Part shown: positions 25,625 through 35,804 of the stretch, in pieces | Layout of the letters: the number at the start of each line of letters is the position of its first letter | Numbering within the stretch: position 1 is the stretch's first letter | DNA from: SURF-13 sp041695325 | GTDB taxonomy: Bacteria > Pseudomonadota > Gammaproteobacteria > SURF-13 | Reading direction: 5' to 3' | NCBI GenBank assembly: GCA_041695325.1 | Contig: JBGFRC010000050.1 | Span: forward strand, 1-64,000 | Length of the DNA stretch: 64,000 bases | Made by a program: the position numbers and the translations under genes | Notes under the pieces: model-generated | The model's database searches: none | Seen by the model: the letters and a program-made list of their open reading frames with translations, nothing else | Told to the model about the DNA's origin: nothing

Positions 25625-26752
25625 ATGTTCGAACTGTTAGACACCTTTACCCAAAACGCCGTCATCAAGGTGATCGGCGTCGGCGGCGGCGGCGGCAACG
25701 CGGTCAAGCACATGCTCTCAGCCAACATCGAGGGCGTGGATTTCATCTGCGCCAACACCGACGCGCAGGCGCTGCGCAACACCTCGGCGCGCACCATCCT
25801 GCAACTCGGCGCCGAGATCACCAAGGGCCTGGGCGCGGGCGCCAACCCCGAAGTGGGGCGTCAGGCGGCGTTGGAAGACCGCGACCGCATCCAGGAAGTG
25901 ATCGCGGGCGCGGACATGCTGTTCATCACCGCCGGCATGGGCGGCGGCACCGGCACCGGCGCCGCGCCGGTGGTGGCGCAGATTGCCAAAGAGATGGGCA
26001 TCCTCACCGTCGCGGTGATCACCAAGCCCTTCCCCTTTGAAGGCGACAAGCGCATGAACGTCGCCGAGGCGGGTATGAAGGAGCTGGCGCAGCACGTGGA
26101 CTCGCTCATCACCATCCCCAATGAAAAGCTGCTCACCGTGCTGGGCAAGAACATAAGCCTGCTGGAAGCGTTCAAGGCCGCGAACAACGTGCTGCTCGGC
26201 GCAGTGCAGGGCATCGCCGACCTCATCACCCGTCCCGGCCTCATCAACGTGGACTTCGCCGACGTGCGCACCGTGATGTCCGAGATGGGCATGGCCATGA
26301 TGGGCACCGGCGCCGCCTCGGGCGAGAATCGCGCGCGCAAGGCGGCTGAGGCCGCCATCGCCAGCCCCTTGCTGGAAAATATCAGCCTCGCGGGCGCGCG
26401 CGGCATCCTGGTCAACGTCACCGCCGGGCTCAACATGTCCATCGGCGAGTTCGAGGAAGTGGGCACCACGGTCAAGGACCTCGCCTCCGACAACGCCACC
26501 GTGGTGGTCGGCACCGTGCTCGACCCCGATCTCGCCGACGAGCTGCGTGTCACCGTGGTCGCCACCGGTCTGGGGGCGCAGGCGCGCGAGGAACGGCAAA
26601 TGAAGCTGGTGGTGCCCAAGACCCTCTCCGCAGCGGTGGACTATGGGCAACTGGAACGCCCCACCGTGATGCGCCAGGCGGCCAACGGCGCCCCGGAGGG
26701 CAGCCTGGAATACCTGGACATCCCGGCCTTTTTGCGCCGCCAGGCGGATTAA
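25625..26752 (+). CDS. ftsZ: Cell division GTPase FtsZ
   Basis: A 375-residue tubulin homologue that forms the Z ring. It has VIGVGGGGGNAVKHM, the tubulin signature GMGGGTGTGAAPVVA, the T7-loop region NVDFADVRTVM, and the C-terminal conserved peptide EYLDIPAFLRRQAD that binds FtsA and ZapD. A good ribosome site (GAGGAG) lies 8 bases upstream. ZapD, a Z-ring stabiliser, is encoded at 33357-34124. Confidence 0.98.
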   Translation: MFELLDTFTQNAVIKVIGVGGGGGNAVKHMLSANIEGVDFICANTDAQALRNTSARTILQLGAEITKGLGAGANPEVGRQAALEDRDRIQEVIAGADMLFITAGMGGGTGTGAAPVVAQIAKEMGILTVAVITKPFPFEGDKRMNVAEAGMKELAQHVDSLITIPNEKLLTVLGKNISLLEAFKAANNVLLGAVQGIADLITRPGLINVDFADVRTVMSEMGMAMMGTGAASGENRARKAAEAAIASPLLENISLAGARGILVNVTAGLNMSIGEFEEVGTTVKDLASDNATVVVGTVLDPDLADELRVTVVATGLGAQAREERQMKLVVPKTLSAAVDYGQLERPTVMRQAANGAPEGSLEYLDIPAFLRRQAD

Positions 26753-26831
26753 AGCAGACCCGCCGCCCCCCCAGAAGCTTCATCATTAAAGAAATCATGG
26801 ACTTGGCCGAAAAAAACGAGACCAGGAGGGC

Positions 26832-26861
26832 TTGACCGTGCTATGCTACTTGGCGTAAAGT
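26832..26861 (+). promoter_or_regulatory. Candidate promoter for lpxC
   Basis: TTGACC (5 of 6), 18-base spacer, TAAAGT (4 of 6), placed about 50 bases upstream of lpxC in the 157-base gap after ftsZ, one of the few gaps of this size in the cluster. The rest of that gap shows no gene or clear terminator. Confidence 0.35.
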
Positions 26862-26909
26862 TCGCACAAGGCCATCCATAGGACTATGGAGCGGGGGGCA
26901 AGGACAAGA

Positions 26910-27824
26910 ATGATAAAACAACGCACGCTGCGTAACGTCATCAGGGCCACCGGCGTCGGCCTGCACACCGGAGAAAAGGTTTATCTCACCCTGCGCCCCG
27001 CGGCGGCGGACACCGGTATTGTGTTCCGCCGCGTTGATCTGCCTGAGCCGCTGGACATCGCCGCGCGCCCGGAAAACGTGGGCGACACGCGCCTGTCCAC
27101 CACCCTGGTAAAAAACGAGGCGCGCATCTCCACCGTGGAGCACCTGCTCTCCGCGCTCGCGGGCTTGGGCGTGGACAACGCCTATATAGACTTGAGCGCC
27201 GCCGAGGTGCCGATCATGGACGGCAGCGCGGGGCCGTTCGTGTTCCTGATTCAGTCCGCCGGCATTGAAGAGCAGAACGCGGCCAAGCGCTTCATCCGCA
27301 TCAAACGCCGAATCGAGGTAGAAGACGGCGACAAGCGCGCAAGTTTTGAGCCTTATGAAGGCTTCAAGGTCTCCTTCAGCATCGCCTTCGACCACCCCGT
27401 GTTTCGCGGCCGCTGTCGCGCCTGCACCGTGGACTTTTCCACCACCTCCTTCGTGAAGGAGGTCAGCCGCGCGCGCACCTTCGGCTTCATGCGCGAGGTG
27501 GAGCTGTTGCAGAGCCAGGGCCTCGCCCTGGGCGGCAGCATGGACAACGCCATCGTAATGGACGACTACCGCATCCTGAATGAAGACGGCCTGCGCTATG
27601 AAGACGAATTCGTGCGCCACAAGATACTGGACGCCATCGGCGATCTGTACCTGCTCGGACACAGCCTGATCGGCGCATTCAGCGGCCACAAGTCAGGCCA
27701 CCAGTTGAACAACAAGCTGTTGCGCGCCCTGATGGCCGATCAAACCGCCTGGGAGACGGTGACCTTCAAGAATCCCGCCGAAGCGCCGATTTCCTATATC
27801 CGGCCGGTCACCGCTGCTTCTTAA
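26910..27824 (+). CDS. lpxC: UDP-3-O-acyl-GlcNAc deacetylase LpxC
   Basis: A 304-residue zinc deacetylase, the committed step of lipid A synthesis. It begins [20 protein letters not shown]. Zinc-ligand regions are [10 protein letters not shown] and [14 protein letters not shown], and the catalytic His is in [10 protein letters not shown]. The ATG at 26910 is chosen over an in-frame ATG at 26886 because it matches the family start and has AAGGA upstream. As in many gammaproteobacteria it closes the dcw cluster. Its last 4 bases overlap the end of dciA on the other strand. Confidence 0.97.
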   Translation: MIKQRTLRNVIRATGVGLHTGEKVYLTLRPAAADTGIVFRRVDLPEPLDIAARPENVGDTRLSTTLVKNEARISTVEHLLSALAGLGVDNAYIDLSAAEVPIMDGSAGPFVFLIQSAGIEEQNAAKRFIRIKRRIEVEDGDKRASFEPYEGFKVSFSIAFDHPVFRGRCRACTVDFSTTSFVKEVSRARTFGFMREVELLQSQGLALGGSMDNAIVMDDYRILNEDGLRYEDEFVRHKILDAIGDLYLLGHSLIGAFSGHKSGHQLNNKLLRALMADQTAWETVTFKNPAEAPISYIRPVTAAS

Positions 27825-28135
27825 CAGCCGTCAAACCGGCGCGCACCCACCTTTACCTTTATCTCCCTGACCCCGCGGAATGCGGGTATTAAAGCCAGCC
27901 GCTTGAGCAGCGCGGGCGCTTCAAAACGCAAACGCGCCGCCCACACCGGCGAATCCGTGAGCAGCACCAGGGTCTCGCCGCGCAGCGCGGCCACGCGGCA
28001 GTGCTGCTTAAGCGGCTCCTCTATCAAGCGGCGCGCGATCTCATCGTACTGCTCCACACGGCGCGCCTGAGTCAGCAGCCCGGCCAAACCCGGCGCCCCG
28101 CTCAGCACCTCTTTCAAGGAACGTGGTAAACTCAC
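27821..28135 (-). CDS. dciA: DciA/DUF721 family protein (replicative helicase loader candidate)
   Basis: A 104-residue protein of the DUF721 family; DciA members bind and help load the replicative helicase DnaB in bacteria lacking DnaC. It shows the family pattern: an N-terminal helix (SLKEVLSG), [38 protein letters not shown] read in sections, then a basic C-terminus with [12 protein letters not shown] start at 28135. Position between lpxC and secA is typical. It converges on lpxC with a 4-base overlap and diverges from secA. Confidence 0.85.
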   Translation of the reverse strand: MSLPRSLKEVLSGAPGLAGLLTQARRVEQYDEIARRLIEEPLKQHCRVAALRGETLVLLTDSPVWAARLRFEAPALLKRLALIPAFRGVREIKVKVGARRFDGC

Positions 28136-28219
28136 GGCGTACCGCGCCCTGTAACAGCATTGCTTCTATAACTCATCACGCCCCGCGTCTTTAAATCCGC
28201 ACCATCCGTTATCATATAA

Positions 28220-30928
28220 ATGGCAATGACCTTGCTCAACAAGATTTTCGGCAGCCGCAACGAACGGCTGCTCAAGCGTTTATCCAGAACCGTCGCCGCC
28301 ATCAACGCGCTGGAACCCGCCGTCAGCGGCTTGTCTGACGGCGCGCTGGCGGCGAAAACCGCCGAGTTCCGCCAACGCCTCACGCAAGGCGCAAGCCTCG
28401 ATGACCTGCTGCCTGAAGCCTTTGCCGTGGTGCGCGAGGCGGGCAAGCGCGTGCTGCAAATGCGCCACTTCGACGTGCAGCTCATCGGCGGCATCGTGCT
28501 GCATCAGGGCAAGATCGCGGAGATGCGCACCGGCGAGGGCAAGACCCTGGTGGCCACGCTCGCCGCCTATCTCAACGCCCTGCCGGGCAAGGGCGTGCAC
28601 GTGGTGACGGTGAACGATTACCTGGCGCGGCGCGACGCGCGCTGGATGGGCGGGATCTACGAATTTCTGGGGCTCACCGTGGGCGTGGTGGCGCCGGGCA
28701 TGAGCGCGGAGCAAAAACGCGCGGCCTACGCAGCGGACATCTGCTACGGCACCAACAATGAATTCGGCTTTGACTATCTGCGCGACAATATGGCCTTCAG
28801 CAGCCATCAGCGCGTGCAACGCGGCTTGAACTTCGCCATCATAGATGAGGTGGACTCGATCCTGATAGACGAGGCGCGCACCCCGCTCATCATCTCCGGC
28901 CCCACCGAGGACACTTCCGAGCTGTATCAGAAAATCAACGTGCTGGTGCCGCGCCTCACGCGCCAGGAACGCGAAGACGCGCCGGGCGATTATTACGTGG
29001 ACGAAAAGGCCAAACAGGCGCTGCTCTCCGAGCAAGGCCATCAGCGCGTGGAAGAGCTGCTCACCGAGGCCGGCCTGCTGCACGAAGGCGAAAGCCTGTA
29101 TGATCCGGCCAACATCGTGCTCATGCATCATCTGGACGCGGCGTTGCGCGCGCACGCGCTGTATCAGCGCAACGTGGATTACATCGTGCGCGACAACCAG
29201 ATCATCATCGTGGATGAATTCACCGGGCGCACCCTGCCCGGACGGCGCTGGTCGGAGGGCCTGCATCAGGCGGTGGAGGCCAAGGAAGGCGTGCCGATCC
29301 AGAACGAAAACCAGACCTTGGCCTCGATCACCTTCCAGAATTATTTCCGGCTCTATGACAAACGCGCCGGCATGACCGGCACCGCCGATACCGAGGCGTT
29401 CGAGTTCCAGCAGATTTACGGCCTGGAGGTGGTGGTGATTCCCACCCACAAGCCGATGATCCGCCGGGATCACGGCGACTTGGTGTATCTCAACGCCGAG
29501 GACAAGTTCAACGCCATCATCGCCGACATCAGGGACTGCCGCGCCCGGCGGCAGCCGGTGCTGGTGGGCACGGTGTCCATCGAGATTTCCGAGCACCTGT
29601 CGAAGCTGCTGCAAAAGGAGGCCATCCCGCATCAGGTGCTGAACGCCAAGTTTCACGAAAAAGAGGCCGAGATCGTGGCCCAAGCTGGCCAACCCGGCGC
29701 GGTCACCATCGCCACCAACATGGCCGGACGCGGCACCGACATCGTGCTGGGCGGCAATCTCGACGCCGCCATCACGGCGCTGGGCAGTCCCGATGCCGCC
29801 CTCGCGCGTCTGCGCGCGGAATGGCAAGAGGCGCATGACCAGGTCATCCGGAGCGGCGGCTTGCACGTGATCGGCACCGAGCGCCACGAGTCGCGCCGCA
29901 TAGACAACCAGTTGCGCGGACGCTCCGGGCGCCAGGGCGATCCCGGTTCGAGCCGGTTTTACCTCTCGCTGCAAGACAACCTGATGCGCATCTTCGCCTC
30001 GGAACGGGTCGCGGCCCTGATGCAAAAGCTCGGCATGCGGCCAGGCGAGGCGATCGAGCACCCGTGGGTCACCAAGGCGATTGAAAACGCGCAGCGCAAG
30101 GTGGAGGGGCGCAACTTCGACATCCGCAAACAACTGCTGGAATACGACGACGTAGCCAACGATCAGCGCAAGGTGATCTACCAGCAGCGCAACGAGATCA
30201 TGGACACCGAGGATGTGTCCGAGACCATCGCCGCCATCCGCCGGGACGTGATCGCGCAAACCTTCAACGCCCATATACCGAAGGACAGCCTGGAGGAGCA
30301 GTGGGACGCGGCGGGCCTGGAACAGGCGCTGGAGCGCGATTTCGGACTGCGCCTCCCGATCCGGCAGTGGCTCAAGGACGACGCCTCGCTGCACGAGGAA
30401 ACCCTGCAGCGGCGCATCCAGCACGAGGCGGAGCAATGGCTCAAGGCCAAGGAGGCGCGCTTCGGCGCCGAGACCATGCGCCGCATCGAGAAGGCCATCA
30501 TGCTGGAGGTGCTGGATGCGCACTGGAAGGAGCATCTGGCCGCAATGGACTACCTGCGCCAGGGCATCCACCTGCGCGGCTACGCGCAGAAAAACCCCAA
30601 ACAGGAATTCAAGCGCGAGGGGTTTGAACTATTCGCGCGGATGCTGGAACGCGTCAAGCGCGAGGTGCTGCGCCTGTTGTGTCGGGGGGAGGTTGTCACC
30701 GAGCAGCAACTGCAAGCCGGGCAACAGCGCCAGGCCGCCGCATTGCAATTCCAGCACGCCGAGGCGTCTGCATTTGCCCAAGCTACGCCTGAACCCGCCG
30801 CGCCGCCGGCGCCGGCGCAAGAGCGCGCGGCACCGTTCGTGCGCGGCGAGCGCAAGATCGGACGCAACGAGCCCTGCCCATGCGGTTCGGGAAAAAAATA
30901 CAAACACTGTCACGGGCAGTTGACTTGA
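28220..30928 (+). CDS. secA: Preprotein translocase ATPase SecA
   Basis: A 902-residue motor that drives proteins through SecYEG. It has [13 protein letters not shown] (Walker A), the DEAD-like [14 protein letters not shown], the preprotein crosslinking domain, [30 protein letters not shown], and a C-terminal zinc-binding tail with [14 protein letters not shown] that contacts SecB and phospholipids. The start is ATG 28220 or 28226; no strong ribosome site is visible, and AT-rich TATCATATAAA immediately precedes it. No secM-like gene lies upstream. Confidence 0.97.
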   Translation: MAMTLLNKIFGSRNERLLKRLSRTVAAINALEPAVSGLSDGALAAKTAEFRQRLTQGASLDDLLPEAFAVVREAGKRVLQMRHFDVQLIGGIVLHQGKIAEMRTGEGKTLVATLAAYLNALPGKGVHVVTVNDYLARRDARWMGGIYEFLGLTVGVVAPGMSAEQKRAAYAADICYGTNNEFGFDYLRDNMAFSSHQRVQRGLNFAIIDEVDSILIDEARTPLIISGPTEDTSELYQKINVLVPRLTRQEREDAPGDYYVDEKAKQALLSEQGHQRVEELLTEAGLLHEGESLYDPANIVLMHHLDAALRAHALYQRNVDYIVRDNQIIIVDEFTGRTLPGRRWSEGLHQAVEAKEGVPIQNENQTLASITFQNYFRLYDKRAGMTGTADTEAFEFQQIYGLEVVVIPTHKPMIRRDHGDLVYLNAEDKFNAIIADIRDCRARRQPVLVGTVSIEISEHLSKLLQKEAIPHQVLNAKFHEKEAEIVAQAGQPGAVTIATNMAGRGTDIVLGGNLDAAITALGSPDAALARLRAEWQEAHDQVIRSGGLHVIGTERHESRRIDNQLRGRSGRQGDPGSSRFYLSLQDNLMRIFASERVAALMQKLGMRPGEAIEHPWVTKAIENAQRKVEGRNFDIRKQLLEYDDVANDQRKVIYQQRNEIMDTEDVSETIAAIRRDVIAQTFNAHIPKDSLEEQWDAAGLEQALERDFGLRLPIRQWLKDDASLHEETLQRRIQHEAEQWLKAKEARFGAETMRRIEKAIMLEVLDAHWKEHLAAMDYLRQGIHLRGYAQKNPKQEFKREGFELFARMLERVKREVLRLLCRGEVVTEQQLQAGQQRQAAALQFQHAEASAFAQATPEPAAPPAPAQERAAPFVRGERKIGRNEPCPCGSGKKYKHCHGQLT

Positions 30929-30938
30929 GGCGTTCACG

Positions 30939-32159
30939 GTGCCGGTGGGTCTCAAGCCGTTGTCCACATTGCATCCGGTGCCGGGCGTGCGTCTGGGCGC
31001 CGCGTGCGCTGGAATCAAAAAGCCCGGGCGGCGTGACCTGGTGCTCGTGGAAATCAGCGCGGATGCAAGCTGCGCCGCGGTATTCACGCAAAACGCCTTT
31101 TGCGCCGCGCCGGTGGTTCTGGCGCGCAAACATGTCGCACACGCCGTCCCGCGTTACCTGCTGATCAACACCGGCAACGCCAATGCCGGTACCGGCGCGC
31201 AAGGCTTGCGCGACGCCGAGACGTGCTGCGCGTCGCTGGCGAAGCTCGCGGGCTGCGAGCCAAACGAGGTGCTGCCCTTCTCCACCGGCGTGATCGGCGA
31301 ACCTTTGCCGGTGGAGAAAATCGTACAGGGGCTGCCTGGGGCTTACGCCTGCCTGAGCGCTACAGGCTGGGAAGACGCCGCGCACGGCATCATGACCACC
31401 GACACCGCGCCCAAAGGGATCTCGCGCAAAATTGACATCCGGGGCCACACCATCACCCTCACCGGCATCGCCAAGGGTTCCGGCATGATCCGCCCCGACA
31501 TGGCGACCATGCTCGGCTTTGTCGCCACCGATGCGGCTATTGCACCACCGCTGTTGCAGCGCTGTCTGCACGATGCCGTGCGGGTGTCGTTCAACCGCAT
31601 CACGGTGGACGGCGATACCTCGACCAACGACGCCTGCGTGCTGATCGCCACCGGCCACAGCACGCTGCCGCCCGTCACGGACAGCGCGAGCGCGGTTTAT
31701 CAAACGCTGCTCAGCGCCGTCACCGAAATCTGCGTGGAGCTGGCGCAGGCCATCGTGCGCGACGGCGAGGGCGCCACCAAATTCATCATCATCGAGGTCG
31801 GCGGCGGCGCAAGCGAGGAGGAATGCGCCCGCGTGGCTTACGCCATCGCACACTCGCCGCTGGTGAAAACCGCGTTCTTCGCCTCCGACCCCAACTGGGG
31901 CCGTATTCTTGCCGCCGTGGGCCGGGCCGGCATCGGCGATCTTGACCTGGAACGGCTCACCCTCCATCTGGGCGAGACGTGCATAGTAAAAAACGGCGCG
32001 CGCGCGCCGGACTACACCGAGGAGCAAGGCAGGGAAATCATGCGCCGCGCGGAAATCGCCGTGCGCGTGGACTTGCAGCGCGGCGCGCATCACGCCACGG
32101 TGTGGACCTGCGATTTTTCCTATGAGTATGTGCGCATCAACGCGGAATACAGAACCTGA
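30939..32159 (+). CDS. argJ: Bifunctional ornithine acetyltransferase/N-acetylglutamate synthase ArgJ
   Basis: A 406-residue enzyme of the cyclic arginine pathway. It is made as a precursor that self-cleaves before the Thr of PDMATMLGF, giving alpha and beta chains. Also visible are [49 protein letters not shown] and the conserved C-terminus [13 protein letters not shown] start at 30939, ten bases after secA. Whether it uses acetyl-CoA as well as acetylornithine cannot be told. Confidence 0.95.
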   Translation: MPVGLKPLSTLHPVPGVRLGAACAGIKKPGRRDLVLVEISADASCAAVFTQNAFCAAPVVLARKHVAHAVPRYLLINTGNANAGTGAQGLRDAETCCASLAKLAGCEPNEVLPFSTGVIGEPLPVEKIVQGLPGAYACLSATGWEDAAHGIMTTDTAPKGISRKIDIRGHTITLTGIAKGSGMIRPDMATMLGFVATDAAIAPPLLQRCLHDAVRVSFNRITVDGDTSTNDACVLIATGHSTLPPVTDSASAVYQTLLSAVTEICVELAQAIVRDGEGATKFIIIEVGGGASEEECARVAYAIAHSPLVKTAFFASDPNWGRILAAVGRAGIGDLDLERLTLHLGETCIVKNGARAPDYTEEQGREIMRRAEIAVRVDLQRGAHHATVWTCDFSYEYVRINAEYRT

Positions 32160-32162
32160 AAT

Positions 32163-33170
32163 GTGACTGTAAATTATCAACACGTCGCGGCGGCGGTCAT
32201 TTTTAATCAGCGCGGCGAGGTGCTGCTTGCATTGCGCCCCGTCCATAAACATCAAGGCGGGCTGTGGGAGTTTCCCGGCGGCAAGGTAGAAAGCGGCGAA
32301 CACGCGCTGCAGGCGCTCAAGCGCGAATTGCATGAGGAGCTGGGCATCACCATCACGTGCGCGCGCCCCCTGATCCGCATTCCGCACCATTATCCGGACA
32401 AACCGGTGCTGCTCGACGTGTGGCGTGTGGATGCGTATCACGGCGAACCGCACGCCAAGGAAGGTCAGCGCATCGAATGGGTGGCGCAAGACAAGCTGGC
32501 CCAGCGGGAGTATCCCACTGCCAACCTGCCCATCCTGAACGCGGTGCGGCTGCCAGCGCTCTATCTTGTTACCGGTGAGCCGGAGCCGGGCCGGACTGAC
32601 GAGGCCTTCTGGGACAAGCTGAAGCGCTGTCTGCAGGGCGGCGCGCATCTGATACAACTGCGCGCCAAAACCCTGGACGAAAAACGTTACCGCACCCTGG
32701 CTGAACGGGCGCTTGAGTTATGCGCGCCTTACGGCGCGCGGCTTTTGCTCAACGCCGCGCCCCGATTAGTGGAGGAAACCGGCGCGCACGGCGTGCACCT
32801 TGGCAGCGCGCGCCTGCTTGAACTCAAGCGGCGTCCGCTCGATGACCGGCATTGGGTCGCGGCTTCGTGCCATAACGAAGCGGAGCTTGCGCATGCAATG
32901 CGCATCCAGGCGGATTTCGCGATCGTGGCCCCGGTGCTGGCCACGTCCACCCATCCCGGCGCCGCAGCGCTCGGCTGGCAAGGACTGCGCCGTTTGACCG
33001 AACTCGCCTCGCTGCCGGTATACGCCCTGGGGGGAATGCAAGCGGAGCATTTGCCCCTCGCTTTTCATAACGGCGCGCAAGGCATCGCCGTGGTGAGCGC
33101 GATATGGAGCGCGCCGCATCCGGAGGAAGCGGTCGCACGGATACTGCGTGAGAACACGGCGCGCGCATGA
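32163..33170 (+). CDS. Nudix hydrolase fused to a ThiE-like domain
   Basis: A 335-residue fusion. Residues 1-130 are a MutT-type Nudix domain with box GGKVESGEHALQALKRELHEELGI (in two parts), expected to hydrolyse oxidised dGTP. Residues 135-335 resemble thiamine-phosphate synthase (LIQLRAKTLDEKRY, GAHGVHLGS, APVLATSTHPGAAALGW, VYALGGM). The canonical NDR of active ThiE reads NAA here, so the domain may not make thiamine phosphate. The same fusion occurs in other gammaproteobacteria next to argJ. GTG start 3 bases after argJ; it converges on yacG. Confidence 0.9.
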   Translation: MTVNYQHVAAAVIFNQRGEVLLALRPVHKHQGGLWEFPGGKVESGEHALQALKRELHEELGITITCARPLIRIPHHYPDKPVLLDVWRVDAYHGEPHAKEGQRIEWVAQDKLAQREYPTANLPILNAVRLPALYLVTGEPEPGRTDEAFWDKLKRCLQGGAHLIQLRAKTLDEKRYRTLAERALELCAPYGARLLLNAAPRLVEETGAHGVHLGSARLLELKRRPLDDRHWVAASCHNEAELAHAMRIQADFAIVAPVLATSTHPGAAALGWQGLRRLTELASLPVYALGGMQAEHLPLAFHNGAQGIAVVSAIWSAPHPEEAVARILRENTARA

Positions 33171-33186
33171 TTCTTCTGCGGCCGTG

Positions 33187-33360
33187 TCACTCTTCTTCAT
33201 CCGGCTGTTTTTCCGGGAACTGCGCCGGAATGCGATAGGACTCTCCCGCCCAGGCGCCGAGATCAATCAGCTTGCAACGCTCGCTGCAAAACGGGCGGCT
33301 GGGATAGCGCTCCGACCACTGCACCGGCTTGCCGCAGACGGGACAGGACAGTTTTTTCAT
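33187..33360 (-). CDS. yacG: DNA gyrase inhibitor YacG
   Basis: A 57-residue zinc protein that binds GyrB and inhibits gyrase. It has a C4 site: [10 protein letters not shown] then [15 protein letters not shown], and an acidic C-terminus. The ATG at 33358-33360 begins [10 protein letters not shown]. Its start overlaps the zapD stop by 4 bases, and coaE-zapD-yacG is the classic gammaproteobacterial order. Confidence 0.93.
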   Translation of the reverse strand: MKKLSCPVCGKPVQWSERYPSRPFCSERCKLIDLGAWAGESYRIPAQFPEKQPDEEE

Positions 33361-34124
33361 ATCAGACAACAGTACAAGGCAAACTCGATGTCTTGCGCGG
33401 CCTGGACGGCGCGGCCGTCTTTGACGTACTCCATGAAACGCACCGTGATGCGGTGCTTGCCGCCGCTGATTTCGGCATAGCAGGGCAGGCTGGACGGCAC
33501 GGCGACGCGCACCAGTTGACAGGGAAGATCCGGGTCCAGCGATTTTTGCAGGAAACCGGCTTGCGCGCACTCCCGGCTCGGCATGGCGCTGTCGCGGATC
33601 AGCTTCAATATCAAGGCCACGGCGCTTTGCACCGGCTCCAGGGTATTCAACCACTCTTGCAAATCACGCAGCCGTTCCAGCGCCGGACGCTCCAGCCAGA
33701 AATGATAGGCGGGCAGATCAAAATCGCAGGTGCCGCCGGGAATGCTGGCGCGCTGCCGGATACTGTTGATGAATTCATGCTGGCGCAATGCCTGACCCAG
33801 CTGGCCCTCGACGGCGTGCAGGCGGTCTACTTGCGCGTCCAGTTGATCGAGAATCTGATTAAGCCGCTGTTGGTCCACCTCCGGCACTTGTTCCAGACGG
33901 GTGAGCGTGGCGCCGTGCCGTTCCAGCTCTTTCAACAACTCTCCCTTGAGATCGGCGCGGCCCATGACGTTGAGAATTTCAAACAGCGTGGATAGGGTGG
34001 CGCGGCTATCCCAGGGGCTGGCGCCGCCCAAGGTGTGGCCGGCCTGAATAAACAACGACTCCAGACGCAGAAAGGCGCGTATTCGCTCGCTCAGCGGCTG
34101 TTCATAAATGATTTGCCCGCCCAC
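33357..34124 (-). CDS. zapD: Cell division protein ZapD
   Basis: A 255-residue Z-ring-associated protein that crosslinks FtsZ filaments by binding their C-terminal peptide. It starts [16 protein letters not shown], the family hallmark, with an all-helical N-terminal part and later [10 protein letters not shown] and [15 protein letters not shown] start at 34124. It sits between coaE and yacG; its target FtsZ is encoded at 25625-26752. Confidence 0.93.
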   Translation of the reverse strand: MGGQIIYEQPLSERIRAFLRLESLFIQAGHTLGGASPWDSRATLSTLFEILNVMGRADLKGELLKELERHGATLTRLEQVPEVDQQRLNQILDQLDAQVDRLHAVEGQLGQALRQHEFINSIRQRASIPGGTCDFDLPAYHFWLERPALERLRDLQEWLNTLEPVQSAVALILKLIRDSAMPSRECAQAGFLQKSLDPDLPCQLVRVAVPSSLPCYAEISGGKHRITVRFMEYVKDGRAVQAAQDIEFALYCCLI

Positions 34125-34159
34125 TCAAATATCCTTTAAATATTTCACGGCTGTTGTCA

Positions 34160-34777
34160 TTATCCTTTTCCGGAAGCGGAGACGGCGGACGCCAGTTGTA
34201 AATAGTGGCGGTGCAGCTCGTCCACCCGCTGCTTGAGCTTATCGCGCCCGCCGTCGTTGACGATCACGTCGTCCGCCGCGGCCAGCCGCTGCTCACGGCT
34301 TGCCTGGGCGGCGAGGATAGCGTTGAACTCCGCCGCGCTCAACCCGTCGCGCGCCATGACGCGCTGGTGGCGCAACTCATCGGGCGCGTCCACCACCAGT
34401 ACGCGCTGCACCACGGCTGTCTGTCCGGTCTCGACCAGCAGAGGTATGCATACGATGCAGTAGGGCGCCTTGAGCCGTTTGAGGCGCGCCTGCATCTCTT
34501 CGCGGATCAAGGGGTGCAGCAGCGCTTCCAGTTTCTTGCGCCGCGCCGCGTCACCGAACACCAGCGCGCGCAGCTTGGCGCGGTTAAGCGCGCCGTTATT
34601 ATCCAGTATTTCACGCCCAAACATTTCCGTGAGGCGCGTAAGCGCGGGCTTGCCCTTGTGCACCAATTCCCTGGCGATGACGTCGGCGTCCAGCACCGGC
34701 ACGCCATGCGCCTGGAACAACTCCACTACCGTGGACTTGCCGGCGCCGATGCCGCCCGTCAATCCTACTATAAGCAT
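34160..34777 (-). CDS. coaE: Dephospho-CoA kinase
   Basis: A 205-residue P-loop kinase for the last step of coenzyme A synthesis. It has the Walker A GLTGGIGAGKSTV, LDADVIARELV and HPLIREEM. Its length is normal. It lies between pilD and zapD, the usual gammaproteobacterial arrangement (pilBCD-coaE-zapD-yacG). The 36-base gap to pilD carries a short dispersed repeat. Confidence 0.96.
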   Translation of the reverse strand: MLIVGLTGGIGAGKSTVVELFQAHGVPVLDADVIARELVHKGKPALTRLTEMFGREILDNNGALNRAKLRALVFGDAARRKKLEALLHPLIREEMQARLKRLKAPYCIVCIPLLVETGQTAVVQRVLVVDAPDELRHQRVMARDGLSAAEFNAILAAQASREQRLAAADDVIVNDGGRDKLKQRVDELHRHYLQLASAVSASGKG

Positions 34778-34783
34778 GCCAAA

Positions 34784-34806
34784 CCTGTCTTGAGCTTGTC
34801 GAAGGG
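34784..34806. repeat. Short dispersed repeat between pilD and coaE
   Basis: CCTGTCTTGAGCTTGTCGAA followed by GGG (reverse complement CCCTTCGACAAGCTCAAGA). From memory, near-identical 23-mers are scattered through many proteobacterial genomes; here only one copy is seen. It fills most of the gap between the two minus-strand genes. Confidence 0.45.
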
Positions 34807-34813
34807 ACGGCAG

Positions 34814-35707
34814 TTACGCCAATCCGGCCAGATGTAAATAGGCGGCCGTCAACTCTTTCCCCCAGATCAGCGCCAGCCAGGCCGCCGCCGCGAGATAAGG
34901 GCCGAACGGAATGGGGATATTCTTGTCGCGCCCCAGAAACAGCACCATGCTGATGCCCACCGCCGCGCCGACCAGGGAAGACAGCAGTATCACCACCGGC
35001 AGCGCCTGCCAGCCGAGCCAGGCACCCAGCATGGCAAGCAATTTGAAATCCCCCTGCCCCATGCCTTCCTTGCCGGTGGCGAGCTTGAACAGCCAGTACA
35101 CCGTCCACAGCGCAAGATAGCCCGCCGCGGCGCCGATGATCGCGCTCCGGCTGTCCACGAATACACCCGCGAGGCTGAGTAAAAGCCCGCCCCACAACAG
35201 CGGCAGGGTGATGGAGTCGGGCAGCAGTTGATGTTCGAGGTCAATGAAGGCGAGCGCGATCAAGGCCCAGGTGAGTATGAGCGCCGGGAGCAAAGTCCAA
35301 CCCAAACCGAAATGCGCGGCGACCGCCGCGGACAGCAGCGCGGTCAGCAATTCGACCGCCGGGTAACGCGGTGAGATGCGCGCGCCGCAGGCGGAACACC
35401 TTCCCCTGAGCGCGAGGTAGCTCAGCAGCGGAATGTTTTCCAGCGCGGTGATGCGGTGGCCGCAGTGCGGACAGCGCGAACGCGGAACGACGAGGTTGAA
35501 CGGTTCAGCGCGCTCACTCGGTAAATGCCGGTTTACTTTCGCCGGCAGCTCAAGCAGCTGCCGGCACTGCGCCTGCCAGTCGCGCTGCATCATGCGCGGC
35601 AGGCGGTAAATGACCACGTTCAGAAAACTCCCCACCGCCAGCCCCAGCACGCCTGCGGACAGGACAAACAGCCAGGGAGACACCCGCAGGATGTCAATCA
35701 CGAACAC
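34814..35707 (-). CDS. pilD: Prepilin leader peptidase/N-methyltransferase PilD
   Basis: A 297-residue A24 aspartic peptidase of the inner membrane that cleaves and N-methylates type IV prepilins and pseudopilins. It has a leading helix with VGSFLNVVIYRLP, a zinc-type four-cysteine cytoplasmic domain (CPHCGHRI and CSACGARI) and about seven more membrane segments. The catalytic Asp residues are in FIDLEHQLLPD and GQGDFKLLAMLG. Confidence 0.96.
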   Translation of the reverse strand: MFVIDILRVSPWLFVLSAGVLGLAVGSFLNVVIYRLPRMMQRDWQAQCRQLLELPAKVNRHLPSERAEPFNLVVPRSRCPHCGHRITALENIPLLSYLALRGRCSACGARISPRYPAVELLTALLSAAVAAHFGLGWTLLPALILTWALIALAFIDLEHQLLPDSITLPLLWGGLLLSLAGVFVDSRSAIIGAAAGYLALWTVYWLFKLATGKEGMGQGDFKLLAMLGAWLGWQALPVVILLSSLVGAAVGISMVLFLGRDKNIPIPFGPYLAAAAWLALIWGKELTAAYLHLAGLA

Positions 35708-35714
35708 GCAGAGG

Positions 35715-35788
35715 AAAGAGGCAAGAGAAAAGAGAAAAGTGTTTGAACATTAACTATTAGGGATAACTATCTTTTCTCTTGCCTCTTT
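35715..35788. repeat. Purine-strand inverted repeat between pilC and pilD
   Basis: AAAGAGGCAAGAGAAAAG (35715-35732) is perfectly inverted at 35771-35788, with a 38-base AT-rich loop. Each arm is pure purine on one strand apart from a single C. It fills nearly all of the 97-base gap and may be a transcript-end or stability hairpin. Function unknown. Confidence 0.7.
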
Positions 35789-35804
35789 TCTCTTGTGTCT
35801 GTCT

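Noticed and set aside
28280..30571. 763-codon open frame on the minus strand antisense to secA
   Set aside because: It mirrors the secA reading frame in GC-rich DNA, is Ala/Arg/His/Val-rich with no recognisable domain, and secA is unmistakable.
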